DNA of 15,981 nucleotides, taken from the NCBI GenBank assembly GCA_036269975.1, contig DATBDL010000293.1:1-15981 (forward strand). The letters run 5' to 3'. This document shows positions 1 to 7,160 of the stretch, piece by piece (within the stretch, counting starts at the first letter, position 1; each line of letters opens with the position of its first letter). The notes below the pieces were generated by a model, which ran no database searches, was not told where the DNA came from, and saw nothing but the letters and a program-made list of their open reading frames with translations. The position numbers and the translations under genes are program-made. This DNA comes from DATEPR01 sp036269975. GTDB taxonomy: Bacteria > Actinomycetota > Actinomycetes > Mycobacteriales > Pseudonocardiaceae.

Positions 1-423
1 GTGCACTACGACCGCGGTCTTCGCCGAACCCTGGAAATAGTAGTTCGCCCGCTCCGAACCCGACGCGCCGCCGACCAGGTCGGCGAAGCCGCGGTAGTCC
101 GCCTTTTCCACGGCGAAGCTGAATCCCTGCGGGGTGTGCACGAGCACGGTGAGCTGGCAGTTCTTCCTGAAGTCGATCGGCGTCGCACCCACGCCGACCT
201 GCGCGAGGTAGTTGCTGTAGGTCACCGTGAACGACGTGTTGTCCGGCGCAGCGGCCACGGCCGCGGTATTGGCGGGGCAGCCGGAGCCGTTGACCGACAC
301 CACGTCTATGGCGACCTTGCCCGACGGTGGCGCAATCGAATTGCTGGCCGGGCTGGCATTGGCGACGGCCGGAATCGACAGCATAAACAAAGCCGCAGCG
401 GCAGTGGCTATTGTTTTGAGCAT
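1..423 (-). CDS. Secreted DUF4360 family protein, 3' end beyond the window
   Basis: Translating the minus strand from the ATG at 423-421 gives 141 residues that run off the left edge. Residues 1-23 form a signal peptide: a Lys, an Ala-rich hydrophobic core and an Ala-Asn-Ala cleavage motif. The mature part carries the hallmarks of DUF4360: GSGCPANT around Cys49, FTVTYSNYLAQVG, a DFRKNCQL segment with Cys89, HTPQGF, ADYRGFADL and a YYFQGSA segment. Cys49 and Cys89 probably form a disulfide. The start is set by GGAGG at 431-435, 7 nt upstream. The family is made of small exported proteins of unknown function common in actinomycetes, so no activity is assigned. Family membership is confident because several conserved blocks occur in the expected order. 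The C-terminal portion is outside the window. Confidence 0.88.
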   Translation of the reverse strand, partial: MLKTIATAAAALFMLSIPAVANASPASNSIAPPSGKVAIDVVSVNGSGCPANTAAVAAAPDNTSFTVTYSNYLAQVGVGATPIDFRKNCQLTVLVHTPQGFSFAVEKADYRGFADLVGGASGSERANYYFQGSAKTAVVVH

Positions 424-775
424 GGGCTGACCTCCAGCGCTGGAAGGTTAAGACTTGCACATCTCGACTCGACTTCGCGTCGATACTGAGCTGTCGTCAT
501 ACGCTTTCCAGATGGTAATCAGCACGCCGCCCACGTACACCGCTGAACGGAGCACGTCGGACTAAGGCACCGAATATGCCGGGAAACGAGTCCGGCACTC
601 ACCCGGATGGCCTGTTGTTGACCGGCGGGTAGGGGAAGATGATTGGCGCCCGGATGCGCGAGGTACGGAACGGAGGTTTGCCTGGCGACGATTATCGATG
701 CGTTTGCGTTTCGCGGCGGTGATTTGCCGGCCGGTTGATGTGACAGTCAGGTGGCCCCAGCCCGCTGGACAATTG
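424..775. other. Intergenic stretch upstream of the DUF4360 gene
   Basis: About 350 bp between the DUF4360 start and the regulator stop, both genes being on the minus strand. No frame has coding-like composition with a ribosome site or recognisable domain. It must hold the DUF4360 promoter, but I could not pick a convincing -35/-10 pair. A short inverted repeat, TCGAC-TTCGC-GTCGA, lies near 468-482 in what would be the 5' leader. No strong terminator hairpin follows the regulator stop codon. Confidence 0.5.
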
Positions 776-3391
776 TCAGAGCAGGCCGAGCTCACGTGCG
801 CGTGCCACGGCCTCGGTGCGGTTGCGGGCCTGTAGGCGGCCGAAGATCTGGTTCAGGTGCCACTTTGTGGTGCCGACCGTGATGAACAGCTTGTCGGCCA
901 CCTGCTGGTTGGACAGGCCGGTGGCGATCAGGCCGAGGATGCGTGTCTGGGTCTCGGTCAGCGTCTCCACCACGCCGACGCCGTCGATCGCGCGCAGTTC
1001 GGCGGCGCCCCTCCCCCGCCCGGCCGACACGGACGGCGCGGATCGCGTGCGGGCCAACAGGTCGGTGACGAACGCGGGGGCGGTCGAGCGCGCGTCGCGC
1101 AGCAGCGGGACCAGCGGCGCACCCTCGTCCAGGAACGTCCGCCGGTAGCCGTCCCCTGCGGCGATCTCGACGGCGTGCGCCAGCAGGTCGTGGCACGCCT
1201 CGCCGACGGCGTGCCTGGCCAGCGCGCTGACGACGAGGATCGCCGCCAGACTGCCGTCCCTGCCCTCGGCTCTCGCCCGGTGCTCGATGCTCGCCAGTAC
1301 GTCCAGCGCGCGGCGCGACTGGTCCTGCGCGATCAGCAGCCGGGCCGTCGTCAACTGCTCGTAGTCCGAAGAGGACGGTGCATCGCCTCGGATCTCGCGC
1401 AACGCCTGCTCCGCCGCGACGACGTTGCCGCCACGCAGGTGCAGTTCCGCGATCGTCGCCACCACCAGCCGGGCCCGCCGGTAGTCCTCCGCAGCGTCGG
1501 CCTGCCGCCGGGCGGCCAGCAGCGCGCGGAAACCGTCGTCGACCCGCCCCCGCGCGTGGTGCAGGCGGGCCAGCGTGCGCAGGCCGAGCAGCGCGTACGA
1601 CGTCGTGCCGAGCTGCTCGCACCGTGCGATGCCGTCGACCAGGTGCTGCTCTGCCTCGGCCAGTTCGTCGCGTTCGTAGCGCAGGGTGCCCAGCGGCACC
1701 TCGGCCAGCCCGGCCATCGGCACGCCGGCGTTGGCGCGTAGCGCGTCCTGGCACAGCAGGATCGCCTCGCGCAGCCTGCCCTGCACGTAGAGCAGCGGCG
1801 CGAGATAGCCGGTGGCTTCCAGGGCGCTCAACGGGTTGCCACTGCGCTCGCCGAGCCGCACGGCCTCCCGTAGCACCTCGATCGCGCCCCTGCGGTCGCC
1901 GTTCTGGCGGCGGGCCTGGCCGAGCACGCCCATCGCGGCCGCACGGAAGAACGACGTGCCGGCACCGAGCAGGGCGAGTGCCTCGGTGGCCAGTTCGGCG
2001 GCCGCGTCCGGATCGCCGTGGGTCAGTGCCAGGTATGCCTGGAACGTGCGCAGCATCGCCCTGTCGATCGGCGGGGCGTCGGCGGCCATGCCGGCATCGG
2101 CGGTCCTGGCGTAGGACTCGGCGTCGTCCACGCGGCCGGCGAGATACAGCAGCCAGCCCTTGAAGCCGGCCAGGTCCGCCTGTGCCCGGATCTCGGCCTC
2201 CGGCAACCGGTTCAGCCAGGACAGCAGGGTCACCAGTTCACCCCGCCGGACCTGGTCCTCGGCATGGTCGCGCACCGTCGCGACGGCGAGGCCGATGTCG
2301 CCGCCGGCCACCGCGTGCCGGATCGTCTCGGCCGGCTGGCGGTGGCCGGCGTACCACGCGGCCGCCCCGCGGTGGCTCTCGGCGAGCACCGCATCGCCGG
2401 CCTCGCCCCGCAGGTAGTCGGCGAACAGGCCGTGGTAGCGGTGCCACTCGCCGACGTCGTCCAGTGGCGCCAGGAACAGGTTGGCCCGTTCGAGATCGCG
2501 GATCACCCGGTCGCTGTCGGTGCGCCCGGTCACGGCGTCGCACAACGACGGCGTCAGCGCGTCGAGTACGCAGGTACGCAGCAGGAAGTCGCGGACGTCG
2601 GCCGGCTGGCCGCGCAGCACCTCTTCGGCCAGGTAGTCCAGCACGTAGCGGTTGCCCGGCCGGAACCGCACCGACGGCGCACTTTCCTGTGCGGCGGCGC
2701 CGTTCCGCAGGCCGATGCCGAGCATCTGCAGCCCGGCCGCCCAGCCCTCCGCCCTGCGGTACAACGCGGTGACGGTGTCCTCGTCCAGCGCCCTGCCGGT
2801 CACGGCGTCGAGCAGGCCGGCGGCCTCGACGGGAGAGAACCGCAACTGCGCGGCTCCGATCTCGCCGAGCAGGCCACGACCACGCCACCGGGCCAGCGGC
2901 AGTTCCGGCTCGTTGCGGCCGAGCAGGACGAGGTGCAGTCGGGGCGGGCAGTGCTCCACCAGGAACGTCAGCGCGTCCAGGATCTCCGGTTCGGTCAGCA
3001 CGTCGACGTCGTCGAGCACCAGTACGGTCTCGTCGGTCGCGGCGGCCAGCTCGTTGACGACGGCCGTCATCACGGCGGGCACCGACGCGGCGCCGCTGCC
3101 GGAGTCCAGCGGGGTGCGTGCGGTAGTCAGCGATGCGCCCAGCGCGGTGACCAGGTAGTCCAGGAACCGGCCCGGCACGTCGTCGTCATCGTCCAGCATC
3201 AGCCAGGCGCTTCCACCGGCGAACCGCCGCAGCCACGTGCTGACCAGCGTGGTCTTGCCGAAACCGGCCGGCGCGGTGACCAGCGTGACCGGGACGCCTG
3301 TGACGCCGTCGAGCAGGCGCAGCAACCGGGCCCGCACCACCTCGCCCGGCCGGGCGGGTGGGATCAGCAGCTTCGTCGCCACGACCTGCAC
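776..3391 (-). CDS. MalT-like LuxR-family ATPase transcriptional regulator
   Basis: An 871-residue signal-transduction ATPase with a C-terminal DNA-binding domain. Near the N-terminus is the typical ATKLLIPPARPG opening, then Walker A (APAGFGKTT, about residues 40-48) and Walker B (VLVLDD, about 123-128). The middle (about 400-750) is Ala/Leu-rich helical repeat sequence like the TPR-type sensor region of MalT. The last 65 residues are a LuxR helix-turn-helix (LTETQTRILGLIATGLSNQQ, then VADKLFITVGTTKWHLNQIF). Size and layout match MalT/LAL regulators, which bind ATP and an inducer, oligomerise and activate transcription. The start chosen is GTG 3391, seven bases after a TAGGCT -10 box; GTG 3382 in the same frame is the alternative. 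The open frame continues upstream only as antisense of the dehydrogenase. The gene is divergent from the PHA operon 60 bp away, so control of that operon is the obvious inference. The inducer is unknown. Confidence 0.9.
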   Translation of the reverse strand: MQVVATKLLIPPARPGEVVRARLLRLLDGVTGVPVTLVTAPAGFGKTTLVSTWLRRFAGGSAWLMLDDDDDVPGRFLDYLVTALGASLTTARTPLDSGSGAASVPAVMTAVVNELAAATDETVLVLDDVDVLTEPEILDALTFLVEHCPPRLHLVLLGRNEPELPLARWRGRGLLGEIGAAQLRFSPVEAAGLLDAVTGRALDEDTVTALYRRAEGWAAGLQMLGIGLRNGAAAQESAPSVRFRPGNRYVLDYLAEEVLRGQPADVRDFLLRTCVLDALTPSLCDAVTGRTDSDRVIRDLERANLFLAPLDDVGEWHRYHGLFADYLRGEAGDAVLAESHRGAAAWYAGHRQPAETIRHAVAGGDIGLAVATVRDHAEDQVRRGELVTLLSWLNRLPEAEIRAQADLAGFKGWLLYLAGRVDDAESYARTADAGMAADAPPIDRAMLRTFQAYLALTHGDPDAAAELATEALALLGAGTSFFRAAAMGVLGQARRQNGDRRGAIEVLREAVRLGERSGNPLSALEATGYLAPLLYVQGRLREAILLCQDALRANAGVPMAGLAEVPLGTLRYERDELAEAEQHLVDGIARCEQLGTTSYALLGLRTLARLHHARGRVDDGFRALLAARRQADAAEDYRRARLVVATIAELHLRGGNVVAAEQALREIRGDAPSSSDYEQLTTARLLIAQDQSRRALDVLASIEHRARAEGRDGSLAAILVVSALARHAVGEACHDLLAHAVEIAAGDGYRRTFLDEGAPLVPLLRDARSTAPAFVTDLLARTRSAPSVSAGRGRGAAELRAIDGVGVVETLTETQTRILGLIATGLSNQQVADKLFITVGTTKWHLNQIFGRLQARNRTEAVARARELGLL

Positions 3392-3398
3392 AACCCAG

Positions 3399-3427
3399 AG
3401 CCTAACTTTAGACAGGGCCACTGACCA
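3399..3427 (-). promoter_or_regulatory. Promoter of the LuxR-family regulator, apparently leaderless
   Basis: Minus strand TGGTCA (3427-3422), a 17-bp spacer, then TAGGCT (3404-3399). The GTG start lies 7 nt after the -10 box, at the expected transcription start. There is no Shine-Dalgarno, which fits a leaderless mRNA. It overlaps the region used by the divergent promoter. Confidence 0.45.
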
Positions 3428-3438
3428 GCGCGGACGCC

Positions 3439-3444
3439 TAGCGT
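3439..3444 (+). promoter_or_regulatory. -10 box of the PHA operon, apparently leaderless
   Basis: TAGCGT (TANNNT type) ends 7 nt before the ATG at 3452, so transcription would start at or next to the start codon. No Shine-Dalgarno is present. No good -35 lies 17-18 bp upstream, as expected for a promoter that depends on an activator such as the adjacent LuxR-family regulator. This functional reading is inferred. Confidence 0.4.
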
Positions 3445-3451
3445 CGGTGCC

Positions 3452-4627
3452 ATGGACGCGACAGACTTCTACACCCTGGCCGACGAGCTGCCCGCCGAGG
3501 ACCGGGCCCTGCTCGCCCGACTCCGAGAGTTCCTCGCCGCCGAGGTCGCCCCGATCGCGAACTGGCACTGGGCGCGGGAACGCTTCCCGCACCACCTGAT
3601 CGCGCCACTGGGTGAGCTCGGCATCGGCGGGCTTTCCTACACCGGCTACGGCGCGCCCGGCCGGACCAGCCTGTTGGACGGCTTCGTCACGCTCGAACTG
3701 GCCCGCACCGACCCGTCGATCGCCACCTTCTACGGCGTGCACACGGGTCTTGCCACCGGTTCGATCTACCTGTGCGGCTCCGAGGAGCAGAAACAGCAGT
3801 GGCTGCCGCCGATGCTGCGATTCGAGCTGATCGGCGCCTTCGGGCTGACCGAGCCGGACGTCGGATCGGCCGTGTCGCGCGGTATGACGACGACGGCCCG
3901 CCGCGACGGCGACGACTGGGTGCTCGACGGCGCGAAGAAGTGGATCGGCAACGCCACCTTCGCCGACGTCACCGTGATCTGGGCGAAGGACGTATCGGAC
4001 GGCTCGGACGGCGCTGTGAAGGGCTTCCTGGTGCCGAAGGGCACGCCGGGGTTCACCGCGACGAAGATCGAGAACAAGATCGCCCTGCGGACCGTGCAGA
4101 ACGCGCACATCGAGCTGCGCGACTGCCGAGTTCCCGAGGCGAACCGGCTCCAGGCCGCCAACTCGTTCGCGGACACGGCGGCCGTGCTGCGGATGACCAG
4201 GACGTCGGTCGCGTGGCAGGCGGTCGGCTGCTCGATCGGCGCCTACGAGCGGGCACTGGCCTACGCGAAGACCCGCGAGCAGTTCGGCCGCCCGATCGGT
4301 GGCTTCCAACTCGTACAGGACCTGCTGGTGCGGATGCTCGGCAACATCACCGCGTCGCTGTGCCTGGTCGCGCGCCTCTCCACGTTGCAGGACGTCGGAA
4401 AGCTCACCGAGGAGCAGGCGTCGCTGGCGAAGGCGTTCTGCACCACCAAGATGCGCGAGACCGTCGGCATGGCGCGGGAACTGATGGGCGGCAACGGCAT
4501 CCTGCTCGACTACGAGGTCGGCCGGTTCGTCGCCGACGCCGAGGCCATCCATTCCTACGAGGGCACCCGCGAGATGAACACCCTCATCGTCGGCAGGGCG
4601 ATCACCGGCCTGTCCGCGTTCGTGTGA
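3452..4627 (+). CDS. Acyl-CoA dehydrogenase, glutaryl-CoA-dehydrogenase-like
   Basis: A 391-residue FAD flavoprotein of the acyl-CoA dehydrogenase superfamily, full length for the family. Visible are the FAD/substrate segment GAFGLTEPDVGSAVS (about 132-146), KKWIGNATFADVTVIWAK in the beta domain, YAKTREQFGRPIGGFQLVQ in the C-terminal helical domain, RELMGGNGIL, and the catalytic-base segment SYEGTREMNTLIVGRAITG with Glu near 370. It introduces the alpha-beta double bond in an acyl-CoA. Overall it resembles glutaryl-CoA dehydrogenase. However, the positions that align by eye with the residues said to bind the glutaryl carboxylate in the human enzyme (Glu87, Arg94) both fall on Ala in the LELARTDPSIATF stretch. 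A monocarboxylic acyl-CoA is therefore the likelier substrate. It is the first gene of the operon, 32 bp before phaC, and probably feeds enoyl-CoA towards 3-hydroxyacyl-CoA precursors. Confidence 0.9.
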   Translation: MDATDFYTLADELPAEDRALLARLREFLAAEVAPIANWHWARERFPHHLIAPLGELGIGGLSYTGYGAPGRTSLLDGFVTLELARTDPSIATFYGVHTGLATGSIYLCGSEEQKQQWLPPMLRFELIGAFGLTEPDVGSAVSRGMTTTARRDGDDWVLDGAKKWIGNATFADVTVIWAKDVSDGSDGAVKGFLVPKGTPGFTATKIENKIALRTVQNAHIELRDCRVPEANRLQAANSFADTAAVLRMTRTSVAWQAVGCSIGAYERALAYAKTREQFGRPIGGFQLVQDLLVRMLGNITASLCLVARLSTLQDVGKLTEEQASLAKAFCTTKMRETVGMARELMGGNGILLDYEVGRFVADAEAIHSYEGTREMNTLIVGRAITGLSAFV

Positions 4628-4659
4628 GCCAGGCCGACCCAGAATTCAGGAGGACCGTC

Positions 4660-6339
4660 ATGTCCGTACCGATGACCACCCCGGAAGCGCTGGCGGCGGC
4701 CGACTCGATCGGCGGCCCCAACCCGATCGTCGGCTTCCGCCGCAAGGACCTGCTCGACACGCTCCGTACCGTCGTCACCGAAGCCGTCCGGCATCCGAGG
4801 CACACCGCTGGCAGCCTGCGCCACCTGGCCGGTGCCGCGGTCACCGCGGCGAGCGGCCGTGGCACGCTGACCCCAGGTGCCAAGGACCGCCGGTTCGCCG
4901 ACTCGGCATGGGAGCGCAACTTCCTGTACCGCAGGCTGTTGCAGCTCTACCTGGCCGCGGACGCCGAACTGGCCGACTGGCTCGGCACCACCGAACTGTC
5001 CGAAGTAGACCGCGCTCGGGCCAGGTTCGTGCTGTCGCTGGCGCTGGACGCGATCGCGCCGAGCAACCTGCCGCTGAACCCGGCCGCGATCAAGCGGTTC
5101 ATCGACACCGGCGGCGAGAGCGCGCTGGCCGGCTTCCGGCACTTCGTCGGCGACGTCCGGCACAACGGCGGCCTGCCCAGCCAGGTCGACGGCGACGGCT
5201 TCCAGATCGGCGAGAACCTGGCCGCGACACCGGGTTCCGTGGTGTTCCGCAACGATGTGCTGGAACTGATCCAGTACACCCCGCGCACCGAGCAGGTCTA
5301 CGCGCGGCCGCTGGTGATCGCGCCGCCGCAGATCAACAAGTTCTACGTGTTCGACCTGTCGCCGGAGAAGAGCCTCGTCCGCTACGCGCTCGACGCCGGC
5401 CAGCAGGTGTTCGTCATCAGTTGGCGCAACCCCACCGCGGAACACCGTGAATGGGACCTCGGCACGTACCTGACCGCGATGGAACAGGCCATCGACGCGG
5501 TCCGCGCGATCACGAAGAGCCCCGATGTCAACCTGACCGGCGCGTGTTCGGGCGGCATCACGTCGGTCGCGCTGGCGGCGTCGCTGGCCGCCCGTGGGCG
5601 GAAGGTGATCAACGCGCTCACCCTGTTCGTCAGCGTGTTCGACATGGCGGAGGACAGGACCCTGCTCGGCGTGTTCGCCAGCGAGGCGACCCTCGCCGCC
5701 GCCAAGCGCCACTCGCACAGCCGTGGCGTGCTCGACGGCCGCGAACTCGGCCGGGTGTTCAGCCTGCTGCGGCCCAACGACCTGATCTGGTCGTACTGGG
5801 TGAACAACTACCTGCTCGGCAACAGGCCGCCGGCGTTCGACATTCTGTACTGGAACAACGACACCACCCGGCTGCCGGCCACGTTCCACGGCCAGTTGAT
5901 CGACATCTACCGGGACAACGCGCTCGCCCACCCCGGTGAGGTCGTCGTCAACGGCACCCCGCTGGACCTGGGTCAGATCACGTGCGACGCGTTCGTGATG
6001 GCAGGCACGACCGACCACATCACGCCATGGGACGCCTGCTACCGATCCGCCAGGCGACTGGGCGGTGACGTCGAGTTCACGCTCAGCAGCTCGGGTCACA
6101 TCCAGAGCATTCTCAATCCGCCCGGCAACCCGAAGTCCAGCTACTACGCGAATCCGGAACATCCGGTGTCCGCTGTGGACTGGAGGAACGGCGCCGACAA
6201 GGTCGCCGGAAGCTGGTGGCCGAGGTGGATGGAGTGGCTGGGCGAGCGGTCCGGCAAGCAGGTCGCGGCACCGGCGACGTCGGGCAACCGCAAGTACGCG
6301 CCGATCGTGGCGGCGCCCGGCAGTTACGTCCTCGGATGA
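4660..6339 (+). CDS. phaC: Poly(3-hydroxyalkanoate) polymerase, class II-like
   Basis: A 559-residue PHA synthase, which polymerises (R)-3-hydroxyacyl-CoA into polyester on the granule surface with release of CoA. The lipase-like box is GACSGG with nucleophile Cys296. The acid and base are Asp452 (GTTDHITPW) and His480 (SSSGHIQSILNPPG). Family blocks include PPQINKFYVFDLSPEKS, SYWVNNYLLGNRPPAFDILYW and NNDTTRLPATFH. The Cys/Asp/His numbering is close to that of Pseudomonas class II enzymes, and there is a standard PhaC_N region (about 80-250) after a less conserved 80-residue N-terminus. ATG 4660 is preceded by a perfect AGGAGG (4648-4653), 6 nt away. The gene follows the acyl-CoA dehydrogenase by 32 bp and ends in an ATGA overlap with phaZ. 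Synthase identity is firm; medium-chain preference is inferred from resemblance and from the neighbouring Pseudomonas-like depolymerase. Confidence 0.92.
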   Translation: MSVPMTTPEALAAADSIGGPNPIVGFRRKDLLDTLRTVVTEAVRHPRHTAGSLRHLAGAAVTAASGRGTLTPGAKDRRFADSAWERNFLYRRLLQLYLAADAELADWLGTTELSEVDRARARFVLSLALDAIAPSNLPLNPAAIKRFIDTGGESALAGFRHFVGDVRHNGGLPSQVDGDGFQIGENLAATPGSVVFRNDVLELIQYTPRTEQVYARPLVIAPPQINKFYVFDLSPEKSLVRYALDAGQQVFVISWRNPTAEHREWDLGTYLTAMEQAIDAVRAITKSPDVNLTGACSGGITSVALAASLAARGRKVINALTLFVSVFDMAEDRTLLGVFASEATLAAAKRHSHSRGVLDGRELGRVFSLLRPNDLIWSYWVNNYLLGNRPPAFDILYWNNDTTRLPATFHGQLIDIYRDNALAHPGEVVVNGTPLDLGQITCDAFVMAGTTDHITPWDACYRSARRLGGDVEFTLSSSGHIQSILNPPGNPKSSYYANPEHPVSAVDWRNGADKVAGSWWPRWMEWLGERSGKQVAAPATSGNRKYAPIVAAPGSYVLG

Positions 6340-7160
6340 ACGGCTTCGTCGGCAATCGCCGGGTACACGGCGTCGACCTGCACATCGACGTCCAGCCGGG
6401 CGATGGCACGCCGCTGTTGCTGTGCAACGGGATCGGCGCGAACCTGGAACTCTTGCAGCCCATTGTGGACGGCCTTGCCGCGCAGCAGGGCCGTACCATA
6501 CCGACGATCCGGTTCGACGTCCCCGGCACCGGCGGGTCGCCGACCACCCTGCTCCCCCGCCGGATGCCCTGCCTGGCTCGGCTGCTCGCGAATCTGGTCA
6601 CCGACCTCGGTCACGACCGGGTGGACGTGCTCGGCATCTCGTGGGGCGGGGCACTGGCACAGGAGTTCGCGCACCGCAACCCGAAGCTGTGCCGGCGTGT
6701 CGTGCTGTGCGCCACCAGCATGGGCATGGTGATGATCCCCGCGAAGCCGACCGTGCTGCTCACCCTGGCCAGCCCGGCACGGTACTGCCGGCCGTCCAGG
6801 ATGCGGTCGCTCGGCAGCCGGATCTACGGCGGCGGGTTCGGCGACGACCCCGAACTCGCCGCACGGTTCGCCGCCGCCACCCGAGCGCCCGACCCGCTCG
6901 GCTACTACTGGCAGATCGTCGCCGGCTACGGCTGGACCAGCGCGCACTACCTGCCAAGACTGCGCCAGCCGGTCCTGGTCGTCGCCGGCGACGACGACCC
7001 GATCATCCCGACCGCCAACGCCCGGCTGATGGGCATGCTGCTGCGCGACGGCACCGTCCACATCGTCGCGGGCGGCGGCCACCTGGCCCTACTGACCCAC
7101 GCCGGCGTGCTGCTGCCGCTGGTACACGAATTCCTGACCGAAGGAGACCAGCCATGTTGA
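6336..7160 (+). CDS. phaZ: Intracellular poly(3-hydroxyalkanoate) depolymerase
   Basis: A 274-residue alpha/beta hydrolase strikingly similar to the medium-chain PHA depolymerase PhaZ of Pseudomonas. It shares LLLCNGIGANLEL (oxyanion side), RFDVPGTGGSPT, the nucleophile elbow GISWGGALAQEFAHRNP with Ser102, ASPARYCRPS, IYGGGF, GYYWQIVAGYGWTS, LVVAGDDDPIIP with Asp221, and GGGHL with His249. The nucleophile and acid numbers equal those I recall for the P. putida enzyme (102 and 221), and the His is within one residue. It hydrolyses stored polyester to 3-hydroxy acids. The start overlaps the phaC stop as ATGA with no Shine-Dalgarno, so translation is probably coupled. Absence of a signal peptide fits an intracellular granule enzyme. 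Its pairing with phaC in one transcript is the same pairing seen in Pseudomonas. Confidence 0.9.
   Translation: MNGFVGNRRVHGVDLHIDVQPGDGTPLLLCNGIGANLELLQPIVDGLAAQQGRTIPTIRFDVPGTGGSPTTLLPRRMPCLARLLANLVTDLGHDRVDVLGISWGGALAQEFAHRNPKLCRRVVLCATSMGMVMIPAKPTVLLTLASPARYCRPSRMRSLGSRIYGGGFGDDPELAARFAAATRAPDPLGYYWQIVAGYGWTSAHYLPRLRQPVLVVAGDDDPIIPTANARLMGMLLRDGTVHIVAGGGHLALLTHAGVLLPLVHEFLTEGDQPC

Noticed and set aside
768..777. Palindrome GACAATTGTC at the regulator stop codon
   Set aside because: It is short, in a 3' position, and has neither flanking symmetry nor a partner site, so I would not call it an operator or terminator.
562..795. 77-codon open frame in the left intergenic region
   Set aside because: It overlaps the regulator's 3' end, has no ribosome site and a basic composition without domain signal.
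2018..3424. 468-codon open frame on the plus strand
   Set aside because: It is antisense to the LuxR-family regulator and has the same low-complexity shadow composition.
3392..4552. Upstream extension of the LuxR-family regulator frame
   Set aside because: The frame stays open only because it is antisense to the acyl-CoA dehydrogenase. The extension is Arg/Asp/Gly-rich without domain signals, and the protein family starts at the ATKLLIPPARPG segment.
3452..4627. Naming this gene glutaryl-CoA dehydrogenase (gcdH)
   Set aside because: The aligned glutaryl-carboxylate contact positions appear to be Ala and the context is PHA/fatty acid metabolism, so a general acyl-CoA dehydrogenase call is safer.
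4555..6162. 535-codon open frame on the minus strand
   Set aside because: It is antisense to phaC, which has clear catalytic motifs. The product is low-complexity and Val/Arg/Asp-rich, as expected from a GC-rich antisense frame.
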